Assembly: GCA_946480605.1 (NCBI GenBank)
Contig: CAMLKW010000098.1
Location: 1-15,656 of the forward strand
Direction of reading: 5' to 3'
Length of the DNA stretch: 15,656 nt
Source of the DNA: an uncultured Roseateles sp.
Lineage (GTDB): Bacteria > Pseudomonadota > Gammaproteobacteria > Burkholderiales > Burkholderiaceae
Position numbers and translations under genes: made by a program. The notes under the pieces were generated by a model. It saw only the letters and a list, made by a program, of their open reading frames with translations, had not been told where the DNA came from and made no database searches. Positions 1-6,204 of this stretch are shown one piece after another (the first letter of the stretch is position 1; each line of letters opens with the position of its first letter).

Positions 1-62
1 GCGGCGGCGGACCCCCGCGATGCCCGGGCACCACCACCGTGGTCCGCCATGGTCGAGGTGGC

Positions 63-1079
63 TTACTGTGCGGTCTGCCCGCGCTTCTCGTACTTGCGCA
101 CCAGCCGCCCGAAGCGGCTGCGCTCCTTGCCGGCCAGGCGTGCGGCCTCGCTGACGTTGCCCTGCGTGTGCAGCAGCAGCGCGTGCACGTAGCGGCGCTC
201 GAAGTCGGCGATCACGCGGGCCTTGGCCTCGGCGAAGGGCGTGACGCGGAAGTCGGGCGGCCGGGCCTGGTCAGCATCGGCGTCCGGCCCGAGAGTGGGG
301 GACGGCGTTGGCAGGCCCAGCTCCACCATGCGGCCCTCGCCCAGCAGGAAGCAGCGGTGCACGCGGTGCTCCAGCTCGCGCACATTGCCCGGCCAGGTCT
401 GCAGCGGCGAGCGCAGCGCGTCGCGGCTGGCGGGGCTGAGCGTGCGGCCGGGCATGCGGTACTGGGCGCAGAGGCGGCGCACAAAGGTCTCGGCCAGCAG
501 CAGCGCGTCGCCGGGCCGCTCGCGCAGCGGCGGCAGCTGCACGGTCAGCAGGTCGAGGCGGAACAGCAGGTCGGCGCGGAAGCGGCCGATGCCGGCCAGC
601 GCGGCCAGGTCGGCATTGGTGGCAGCGATCAGGCGCACGTCGGCCTGGTGGAAGCGGGTGGCGCCGACCGGGCGGTAGCTGCGGTCCTGCACGAAGCGCA
701 GGATCACGGCCTGCGCGCGCGCAGACAGCGAGTCGATCTCGTCCAGGAACAGCGTGCCGCCCTCGGCAAGACCGGCCAGGCCGCGGCTCTCGCCCTTGGC
801 GTCGGTGTAGGCGCCGCGTGCATGGCCGAACAGCTCGGCCTCGAACAGCGAGTCGGGCACGGCGCCGCAGTTCAGCGGCACGAAGGGGCCGGCGCGGCGC
901 GCGCTGCAGTAGTGGATGGCGCGGGCAGCCAGCTCCTTGCCGGTGCCGGTCTCGCCGCACAGCAGCACGGTGGCATCGACCGCCGCCCACTGCTGCAGGT
1001 GCGCGAGCACCTGGCGGAAGCGCGGCGATTCACCGATCAGATTGAGCGCGCTCCAGTCCGGCGCGATGCGGTCGTCCAC
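63..1079 (-). CDS. Single-domain sigma-54-dependent transcriptional activator (AAA+ plus Fis-type HTH)
   Basis: A 338-residue bacterial enhancer-binding protein expected to remodel RNA polymerase-sigma-54 by ATP hydrolysis. Visible motifs: Walker A GETGTGKE (42-49), L1 loop GAYTDA (89-94) where GAFTGA is usual, Walker B TLFLDEID (109-116), candidate arginine fingers in [11 protein letters not shown] (165-175), sensor [10 protein letters not shown] (231-238), and a C-terminal Fis-like helix-turn-helix (about 299-333, [19 protein letters not shown]). Only about 15 residues precede the AAA+ core, so there is no receiver, GAF or PAS domain, as in PspF. The start is GTG at 1079; the frame runs upstream to a stop at 1110-1112 without an ATG, and the ribosome-binding site is weak. 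It lies 140 bases downstream of the Pat-like gene on the same strand and may be co-transcribed. Its target is unknown; I found no clear -24/-12 site in the window. Confidence 0.9.
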   Translation of the reverse strand: MDDRIAPDWSALNLIGESPRFRQVLAHLQQWAAVDATVLLCGETGTGKELAARAIHYCSARRAGPFVPLNCGAVPDSLFEAELFGHARGAYTDAKGESRGLAGLAEGGTLFLDEIDSLSARAQAVILRFVQDRSYRPVGATRFHQADVRLIAATNADLAALAGIGRFRADLLFRLDLLTVQLPPLRERPGDALLLAETFVRRLCAQYRMPGRTLSPASRDALRSPLQTWPGNVRELEHRVHRCFLLGEGRMVELGLPTPSPTLGPDADADQARPPDFRVTPFAEAKARVIADFERRYVHALLLHTQGNVSEAARLAGKERSRFGRLVRKYEKRGQTAQ

Positions 1080-1177
1080 CGAGAGGCCCCAAGTTGGCGT
1101 AGCTGCATGCTAGGAGGCGGAGCGCGGCGGTGAATCCACAATGTGGACGACGCCACCGTCCCGCGGCCGGAAATTGG

Positions 1178-1192
1178 GCAACCAGTTGTTGC
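1178..1192. repeat. Short inverted repeat between the Pat-like gene and the sigma-54 activator
   Basis: GCAAC and GTTGC form perfect 5-base arms around CAGTT in the 140-base gap upstream of the activator gene. It could be an operator or a weak hairpin. No T-tract follows, so it is not a convincing terminator. The short arms make chance occurrence likely. Confidence 0.25.
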
Positions 1193-1219
1193 AGCGCAAG
1201 GCGCACCCCGTCGGAGCGC

Positions 1220-3892
1220 TCAGCCGGCCGGCGGCCGCATCTCGCGGCTGAAGCGCAGGGCGTCGGACGGCGATCGCGTGTCGGGCTGACGCTCGAAGCC
1301 CAGCACCCTCATCAGGCCCAGCATGGCGTGGTTGCCGGGCAGCACATGGCCGACCAGCCGCTGCGTGCCGCGCGACGCGGCGTAGTCGATCAGCGTCTGC
1401 ATCAGGAGGCGCCCCAGACCCTGGCGCTTGCGATCGCTGCGCACCATGACGGCGAACTCGGCCACCACGTTGTCCGGATCGCGCATCAGCTGCGCCAGGC
1501 CCAGCGTGCGGCAGCCCTCGGGGGCGTGGGGGTCGATGGCGATGAAGGCCATCTCCCGCTCGTAGTCGATCTGCGTCAGCCGCGCCAGCTCGTCGTGGGA
1601 CAGCGCGTGCGGCGCCTCGAAGAAGCGCATGCGCAGGTCCTCGGGCGCGGCGGCCTCAAGGAATTCGCGGCACTGCCCCTCGTCCTCCGGCCGGATGGGG
1701 CGCACGACCAGGGGCGTGCCCCGCCAGGCCAGCTCGCGCTGCAGTTCGGCGGGGTAGGGGCGGACCGCAAAATTGCGCACCCCGGCCGGGCGCAGCGCGG
1801 ACAGGCGCACGCGCGCGTCCAGCGCCAGCACGCCGTGCTCGTCGGCCCACAACGGATTGATGTCCAGCTCCGCCAGTTCCGGCAGGTCGGCCAGCATGCG
1901 GGCCACGGCGATCAGCGCATCGCCCACGGCATCGACCTGCGCAGGCGGCCGGTTGCGGTAGCCCGCCAGCAGGCGGGACACGCGGGTGCGCTTCACCAGG
2001 TCGCGTGCCAGCGCGCGGTTGAGCGGCGGCAGCGCCACGGCGCGGTCGGCCAGCACCTCGACGGCCGTGCCGCCCTGGCCGAACATCAGCACCGGCCCAA
2101 AGACCGGGTCGACGTGCGCGCCGACGATCAGCTCCTGTGCCTGTGGCCGCATCGCCATCGCCTGCACGCTGAAGCCTTCGAGGCGGGCCTCGGGGTGCTC
2201 CTCCCGCAGCCGCGCCAGCATCGCGTGCGCGGCGTCGGCCACCGCGGCGGCATCCGCCAGGTTCAGGCGCACGCCGCCGGCGTCGGACTTGTGCAGGATG
2301 TCGGGCGAGACGATCTTCAGCGCCACCGGCCCGCCGATCTCGCGCGCGGCAGTGGCGGCGGCCGCGGGCGAGGCCACAACGCGCCGCGTCGGCACGACGG
2401 GGATGCCGCAGGCCTGCAGCAGCTGCTTGGCCTCGACCTCGTCCAGCCACTCGCGGCCGGCCGCGAGCGCGCCGGCGATGAGGCGGCGCGCGCAGGCCAG
2501 ATCGGGCTCCGCCAGGGCGCTTGCGGCCGGCGTCTGGCGCAGGGCGGCCTGGTTGCTGCGGTAGTCCTGCATCAGCGCGAACGCCCGCACCGCCTCCTCC
2601 GGCGTGTCGTAGTGGGCAATGCCGGCCTGCTCGAAGACGCGGCGCGCGGGGCGGGCGCCGTCGCCGCCCAGCCAGCAGCTCATCACGTGGCCTTGCGCGG
2701 CCGCCAGGCGCGGCGCGCAGGCCGTGGCGATCTCGTGGCTGGTGGCGATGGCGGTCGGCGCCTGCACGAACAGCAGGGCGCCGGCCTCGGGTGCGCCGAG
2801 CAGCGCGTCGAAGGTGTCGACGTAGCGCTGCACGGGGGCGTCGCCGATGATGTCGATGGGGTTGCCGCGCGACCAGTGAGGCGGCAGCACCGCGTTGAGC
2901 CGGCGTATCAGCTCGCCGCCCGGCCGCGCCAGCCGGACGCCGAGCGCGGACGCCGCGTCGGCCGCCATGACGCCGGCCCCGCCGCCGTTGGTCACCACCA
3001 TCAGCTCGGTGGCGGGGTTGTCGCGGAAGCGGGCCAGCGTCTGCGCCGCGATGAACAAGTCCTTCAGCGTGTCGACCCGGAGCATGCCGGCGCGGCGGAT
3101 GGCGGCGTCGAAGACGATGTCCTCGCCCGCCAGCGCGCCGGTGTGCGAGGCCGCGGCCCGCATGCCCGCGGGCGCGCGGCCGGCCTTGACGACGATGACC
3201 GGCTTGGCGCGCGCGGCGGCCCGCGCCGCCGACATGAACTTGCGCGCCGAGGTGATGGACTCGATGTAGAGCAGGATGGCACGCGTGTGCCGGTCCGTGG
3301 CGAGGTAGTCCAGCAGGTCGCCGAAGTCGACGTCGGCGCTCTCGCCCAGGGAGACGAGGTGGGAGAAGCCGATGTGCTCGGTGTTGGCCCAGTCCAGCAG
3401 CGCGGTGAGCAGCGCGCCGGACTGCGACACCAGCGCCAGCCCGCCGGGCAAGGCATCGCTTGGGGTGAAGCTGGCGTTCAGGCCGACGTGGGGGCTCAGC
3501 AGGCCGATGCAGTTGGGCCCCAGCAGGCGTAGCGTGTGGGGGCGCGCCGCATCGAGCGCGGCCTGCTTGTGCTGCGGCGTCAGGCCGGCCGTCAGGACGA
3601 CGGCGGCCCGCGTGCCTCGCGCGGCCAGTTGTGCGACGAGCGGCGGCACGGTGTCGGGCGGCGTGCACAGCACGGCCAGGTCGGGCACGAAGGGCAGTTC
3701 GGCGACCGTGCCGAAGCAGGGCGCCCCGTCCAGCGTCTGCAGCCGCGGGTTGACGGGCGCCAGCGGGCCCGTGAAGCCGCCGGCGGCGAGGTTGCGCCAG
3801 ACGGTGGTGCCCACGCGGCCGGGCCGGTCCGAGGCGCCGAAGACGGCCACGGAGCGGGGCGACAGCAGGCGGTCGAGATGGCGTTGGGTCAT
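1220..3892 (-). CDS. NDP-forming acyl-CoA synthetase-like protein with C-terminal GNAT domain (Pat/PatZ architecture)
   Basis: An 890-residue fusion. Order: CoA-binding Rossmann domain (about 8-100, SVAVFGASDRPG), succinyl-CoA ligase-like domain (about 115-445, LLGPNCIGL, LVSQSGALL), ATP-grasp domain (about 480-700, GGPVALKIVSPDILHKSDAGG, ELDINPLW), and a GNAT acetyltransferase (about 727-885) with AEFAVMV (811-817) and acetyl-CoA loop RQGLGRLL (823-830). Relatives (Pat/PatZ) acetylate lysines on proteins such as acetyl-CoA synthetase; E812 aligns with their proposed catalytic Glu. Unlike E. coli PatZ as I recall it, this protein keeps SHTGALAG (249-256), where His250 corresponds to the phospho-histidine of active ADP-forming synthetases, so it may also make or split acyl-CoA. 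ATG at 3892 starts 15 bases after the adh stop, indicating one operon. The substrate cannot be read from sequence. Confidence 0.9.
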   Translation of the reverse strand: MTQRHLDRLLSPRSVAVFGASDRPGRVGTTVWRNLAAGGFTGPLAPVNPRLQTLDGAPCFGTVAELPFVPDLAVLCTPPDTVPPLVAQLAARGTRAAVVLTAGLTPQHKQAALDAARPHTLRLLGPNCIGLLSPHVGLNASFTPSDALPGGLALVSQSGALLTALLDWANTEHIGFSHLVSLGESADVDFGDLLDYLATDRHTRAILLYIESITSARKFMSAARAAARAKPVIVVKAGRAPAGMRAAASHTGALAGEDIVFDAAIRRAGMLRVDTLKDLFIAAQTLARFRDNPATELMVVTNGGGAGVMAADAASALGVRLARPGGELIRRLNAVLPPHWSRGNPIDIIGDAPVQRYVDTFDALLGAPEAGALLFVQAPTAIATSHEIATACAPRLAAAQGHVMSCWLGGDGARPARRVFEQAGIAHYDTPEEAVRAFALMQDYRSNQAALRQTPAASALAEPDLACARRLIAGALAAGREWLDEVEAKQLLQACGIPVVPTRRVVASPAAAATAAREIGGPVALKIVSPDILHKSDAGGVRLNLADAAAVADAAHAMLARLREEHPEARLEGFSVQAMAMRPQAQELIVGAHVDPVFGPVLMFGQGGTAVEVLADRAVALPPLNRALARDLVKRTRVSRLLAGYRNRPPAQVDAVGDALIAVARMLADLPELAELDINPLWADEHGVLALDARVRLSALRPAGVRNFAVRPYPAELQRELAWRGTPLVVRPIRPEDEGQCREFLEAAAPEDLRMRFFEAPHALSHDELARLTQIDYEREMAFIAIDPHAPEGCRTLGLAQLMRDPDNVVAEFAVMVRSDRKRQGLGRLLMQTLIDYAASRGTQRLVGHVLPGNHAMLGLMRVLGFERQPDTRSPSDALRFSREMRPPAG

Positions 3893-3907
3893 GTGCGTCT
3901 CAGGCGC

Positions 3908-4930
3908 TCAGGCGAAGCTGAGCACCGCCCGGCCGTCGATGCGGCCGTGCCGGAGTCCGTCGAGGACGCGGTTGATGTCTTCGAGGCGATGCGTCGTGGT
4001 GCTCGCGTGCACCACGCCCTCGGCGGCGAACTGCAGCGCCTCGGCCAGGTCCTGGCGGGTGCCGACGATGGAGCCGCGCACGGTCTTGGCATTGAGCACG
4101 ACGTCGAAGATCGGCAGCGCGAAGTCGCCGGGCGGCAGGCCCACCATGGACATGGTGCCGCGCTTGTGCAGCATGCCCAGCGACTGCGCGAAGGACTCGC
4201 GCGACACGGCCGTCACCAGCGCCCCGTGCACGCCGCGCAGTTCCTGCTGCAGCATCGCGACCGGGTCCTGCTCGGCGGCGTTGACGCACAGCTCGGCGCC
4301 CAGGCGCTGGGCCAGCTGCAGCCGGCTGCGGTCGATGTCCACAGCGGCGACGTGAAAGCCCATGGCGCGCGCGTACTGCACGGCCAGGTGGCCCAGGCCG
4401 CCCACGCCCACGACGGCCACCCACTGGCCGGGCCGGGCGTCGAGCACCTTCAGGCCCTTGTAGACCGTCACGCCGGCGCACAGGATGGGCGCCAGCGACT
4501 CGAAGGACAGCCCGTCGGGCAGGTGGCCCACGTAGGCGGGGTCGGCCAGCACGTACTCGGCAAAGCCGCCGTTGACCGTGTAGCCGGTCATCTGCTGGCC
4601 GTCGCACAGCGTCTCCCAGCCCGTCAGGCAGTGCTCGCAGTGGCCGCAGGCGGTGTGCAGCCAGGGCACGCCGACGCGGTCGCCCTCGCGGATGTTGCGC
4701 ACGCCCGCGCCCACGGCGGCCACGTGCCCGACGCCCTCGTGGCCGGGAATGAAGGGCAGCGGCGGCTGCACCGGCCAGTCGCCGTCGGCCGCGTGCAGGT
4801 CGGTGTGGCAGACGCCGCAGGCGGCCACCTTGACGAGGATGCGGCCCGGCGGGACGTCGGGAACGGGCACCTCCTCCAGGCTCAGCGGCTCGCGGTAGGC
4901 GCGGACGACGGCGGCTTTCATGGTGGGCAT
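3908..4930 (-). CDS. adhP: Zinc-dependent alcohol dehydrogenase (AdhP-like)
   Basis: A 340-residue medium-chain dehydrogenase/reductase, probably interconverting ethanol or other primary alcohols and aldehydes with NAD(H). Catalytic zinc ligands C41 (GVCHTD), H64 (GHEGVG) and C151 are present, as is the structural zinc set C95, C98, C101 and C109. The nucleotide loop is GVGGLG (175-180), and Asp198 at the end of the second beta strand favours NAD over NADP. The length is typical. I chose ATG 4930 because AGGAG lies 5 bases upstream; ATG 4921 (MKAA) has poorer spacing. The open frame extends further upstream, but that part overlaps a real membrane-protein gene in another frame. It is the middle gene of the DUF2892-adh-Pat operon, fitting fermentative or low-oxygen carbon flow (aldehyde/acyl-CoA metabolism). 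Confidence 0.93.
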   Translation of the reverse strand: MPTMKAAVVRAYREPLSLEEVPVPDVPPGRILVKVAACGVCHTDLHAADGDWPVQPPLPFIPGHEGVGHVAAVGAGVRNIREGDRVGVPWLHTACGHCEHCLTGWETLCDGQQMTGYTVNGGFAEYVLADPAYVGHLPDGLSFESLAPILCAGVTVYKGLKVLDARPGQWVAVVGVGGLGHLAVQYARAMGFHVAAVDIDRSRLQLAQRLGAELCVNAAEQDPVAMLQQELRGVHGALVTAVSRESFAQSLGMLHKRGTMSMVGLPPGDFALPIFDVVLNAKTVRGSIVGTRQDLAEALQFAAEGVVHASTTTHRLEDINRVLDGLRHGRIDGRAVLSFA

Positions 4931-4950
4931 GGCGGCTCCTGGGGCCGCGC

Positions 4951-5127
4951 TCAGGAGCGGCGTCCGAACAGCCTGTAGGCCGGGCAATAGCCGACCAGCC
5001 CGGTCAGCAGCGGAACCAGCCCGACGTAGCCGATGGGGCTGATGAAACCCAGCGCGGCCGCCGCCACCAGCGCCGCGCCCACCGCGACGCGAAGGACGCG
5101 ATCCAGGGAACCCACATTCATCGCCAT
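4951..5127 (-). CDS. Small DUF2892 (YgaP-type) inner-membrane protein
   Basis: A 58-residue protein beginning MAMNVGSLDRVLRVAVG and ending CPAYRLFGRRS. It shows the DUF2892 pattern: N-x-G-x-x-D-R near the N terminus, two hydrophobic segments (about 12-28 and 33-46), a TGLVGYCPAYRLFG motif (42-54) and a basic end. The family occurs alone or as the membrane part of YgaP rhodanese; its role is poorly known. Start ATG 5127 is preceded by GGAG 7 bases upstream; ATG 5121 is an in-frame alternative. The stop lies 20 bases before the adh start, so it is the first gene of the operon. A FNR-like box and a 17-base dyad sit directly upstream. Confidence 0.85.
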   Translation of the reverse strand: MAMNVGSLDRVLRVAVGAALVAAAALGFISPIGYVGLVPLLTGLVGYCPAYRLFGRRS

Positions 5128-5142
5128 GACGCTCTCCAGCCA

Positions 5143-5159
5143 CTGAGCACCCTGCTCAG
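5143..5159. repeat. Perfect 7-base inverted repeat in the leader of the DUF2892-adh-Pat operon
   Basis: CTGAGCA-CCC-TGCTCAG is a perfect 17-base dyad ending 15 bases before the DUF2892 start codon, just ahead of its ribosome-binding site. If transcription starts near 5161, as the promoter call suggests, the dyad lies at the very 5' end of the mRNA and could act as an operator for a repressor or as a 5' stem-loop. There is no T-tract, so it is not an intrinsic terminator. Confidence 0.45.
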
Positions 5160-5167
5160 GCCAGGCC

Positions 5168-5173
5168 AGCGTA
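5168..5173 (-). promoter_or_regulatory. Putative -10 element of a FNR-type class II promoter
   Basis: On the minus strand the hexamer reads TACGCT (TA...T matches the consensus). Its centre is 32 bases from the centre of the FNR-like box at 5196-5209. This is the spacing expected when the activator sits at -41.5, giving a start of transcription near 5161. The hexamer alone is weak; the geometry is the argument. Confidence 0.35.
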
Positions 5174-5195
5174 GTGGCCGGCAGCGCGGGCGGCC

Positions 5196-5209
5196 TTGCG
5201 TTGCATCAA
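5196..5209 (-). promoter_or_regulatory. FNR/ANR-like box upstream of the DUF2892-adh-Pat operon
   Basis: Read on the minus strand the site is TTGATGCAACGCAA, matching 8 of the 10 fixed bases of the FNR consensus TTGAT-N4-ATCAA: the left half-site is perfect and the right keeps CAA. It lies in the intergenic gap, 69-82 bases upstream of the DUF2892 start and downstream of the 86-residue gene. Its content suits oxygen-regulated genes. CRP/FNR relatives such as DNR share nearly the same box and cannot be told apart here. Confidence 0.5.
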
Positions 5210-5238
5210 GCCGGCCCGGATTGCCCCCGCGGGCGGGC

Positions 5239-5499
5239 TCAGGGCGCCTCGGCCGGCCGTACTTCGACGGACCAGGCCTGACCCATGTCGGTGCCCTCGG
5301 GCAGCCCGATGTGGACGTCGCCGTCGCGCCCGTGGGCGCCGACGAAGCGCCAGGCGGCACCTCCCGCCGACGGCAGCTTGGACGGCAGGCGGTGCACGTG
5401 GTACTCGCCCGGCAGGATGGGGACGCGCTGCCCGGTCACCGTGAAGCCGCTCAGCCGCCGGCCTTCGGGCACCCGCACCCGGTAGCACTCGGCGCTCAT
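5239..5499 (-). CDS. Hypothetical 86-residue protein
   Basis: I do not recognise a family. The protein begins MSAECYRVRVPEGRRL and holds alternating hydrophobic stretches (LSGFTVTGQRVPILPGEYHVH, about 16-36; AAWRFVGAHGRDGDVHIGLP, about 48-67) that look like a small beta-rich domain. There is no signal peptide or membrane helix. Its ATG overlaps the stop of the upstream 54-residue gene in an ATGA, so translation is probably coupled; there is no strong ribosome-binding site of its own. It sits between the Hsp20 pair and the DUF2892-adh-Pat operon, suggesting a stress role, which is inference only. Confidence 0.6.
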   Translation of the reverse strand: MSAECYRVRVPEGRRLSGFTVTGQRVPILPGEYHVHRLPSKLPSAGGAAWRFVGAHGRDGDVHIGLPEGTDMGQAWSVEVRPAEAP

Positions 5500-5660
5500 G
5501 GGCGGGCCTGCGGCGGGCTGGAGGCCGCGGCGGCGACCCGGGCCACGCGGCGCAGCGTCTCGCGTGCGAGCAGGTAGGCGTGGATCTGTGATGGGGTCAT
5601 GCCTGCGCGCGGGCGCGGGGAGCGCTTCGGCGCAGCAGGGCGAGCAATCGGCTTGGCCAT
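5496..5660 (-). CDS. Hypothetical 54-residue basic protein
   Basis: Begins MAKPIARPAAPKRSPRPRAG and continues MTPSQIHAYLLARETLRRVARV. The first 20 residues are rich in Lys, Arg and Pro and look disordered; residues 21-46 form a likely amphipathic helix; the end is Ala/Ser/Pro. No family is recognised. ATG 5660 has an AGAGG about 9 bases upstream. The stop overlaps the start of the 86-residue gene by four bases (ATGA), the main evidence that both are real. An internal Met21 start is possible but has no ribosome-binding site. Confidence 0.5.
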   Translation of the reverse strand: MAKPIARPAAPKRSPRPRAGMTPSQIHAYLLARETLRRVARVAAAASSPPQARP

Positions 5661-5710
5661 GATTCAGTGCCTCTTCCGAATCGGTGCTGGCGGTTCAAGA
5701 GCACGAGGAG

Positions 5711-5750
5711 GCCTCACGGCGGCCCGCGCGCGGCGGGCTGGCCGTGAGGC
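5711..5750. terminator. Long composite hairpin downstream of the Hsp20 pair
   Basis: A perfect 10-base outer stem, GCCTCACGGC (5711-5720) with GCCGTGAGGC (5741-5750), encloses a second 6-base stem GCCCGC/GCGGGC (5722-5727, 5733-5738). It begins 33 bases after the Hsp20 stop on the minus strand. No T-tract follows on either strand, so it is not a canonical intrinsic terminator. It may still end or stabilise the Hsp20 mRNA and separate it from the small genes. Confidence 0.5.
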
Positions 5751-5783
5751 GCGGCGACGGGCTTGTTGCGGTTCCAGCCCGTC

Positions 5784-6176
5784 TCAGTGAGTGCTGACGG
5801 CGATGCGCCGCGGCTGCGCGTGGGCCTGCTTGGGGATGCGCAGCGTCAGCACGCCGTCCTTCAGGCTGGCGTCGATGCGGGCGGTGTCCAGCTCGCGGCT
5901 CAGCGTGAAGCTGCGGCGGTAGCGCGGCACGCGCAGTTCGGCATAGACCGCCTCCAGCCCCTGGGGCGCCTCGGGGTGCACCCGCCCCTCGATGAGGAGC
6001 GAATCGCCCTCCACATGCAGCTCCAGCTCGTTGCGCGGTACGCCCGGCATGTCGGCGAGCAGCGTGATGCCGGTCTCGTCCTCGAACACGTCGACGGCCG
6101 GCGCCACGGCGCGTTCGGCGAAGCCGCCATCCGTGCCGGCCTGGGGCTTGTCGCTCGGGGTGATTTGCGGGTTCAT
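5784..6176 (-). CDS. hsp20: Small heat-shock protein, Hsp20/alpha-crystallin family (second copy)
   Basis: A 130-residue ATP-independent chaperone that holds unfolding proteins. The alpha-crystallin domain spans about 26-118 (PAVDVFEDETGITLLADMPG to DGVLTLRIPK), with the family signature A-x-x-x-x-GVL at ASLKDGVL (103-110) and a C-terminal I-x-V anchoring motif at RRIAV (124-128). The open frame continues upstream, but ATG 6176 has an excellent AAGGAG ribosome-binding site 7 bases away and gives the usual length. It is 28 bases downstream of the first hsp20, in one operon. The two copies are diverged, suggesting a class A/class B pair as in many proteobacteria, possibly forming mixed oligomers. 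Confidence 0.95.
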   Translation of the reverse strand: MNPQITPSDKPQAGTDGGFAERAVAPAVDVFEDETGITLLADMPGVPRNELELHVEGDSLLIEGRVHPEAPQGLEAVYAELRVPRYRRSFTLSRELDTARIDASLKDGVLTLRIPKQAHAQPRRIAVSTH

Positions 6177-6204
6177 GGTGTGACTCCTTCCTTCATGGCC
6201 TTGA

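Noticed and set aside
1..50. Possible minus-strand gene start (ATG 48-50) running off the left edge, and an ACCAC-C-GTGGT dyad at 33-43
   Set aside because: There is no ribosome-binding site, only 16 low-complexity codons are visible, and the stem is short without a T-tract.
3275..3292. TGGCAC-type sigma-54 -24/-12 element on the plus strand
   Set aside because: It lies inside the Pat-like gene, and the -12 part reads TGCC, not TTGC.
39..4978. Very long plus-strand open frames (about 364, 800 and 480 codons) opposite the activator, Pat-like and adh genes
   Set aside because: They are antisense to clear genes; their products are rich in Gln, His, Arg, Gly and Ala with no domain, as expected for shadow frames in GC-rich DNA.
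4931..5143. About 70-residue N-terminal extension of the alcohol dehydrogenase
   Set aside because: It overlaps the DUF2892 gene in another frame, has no family similarity, and ATG 4930 has its own AGGAG.
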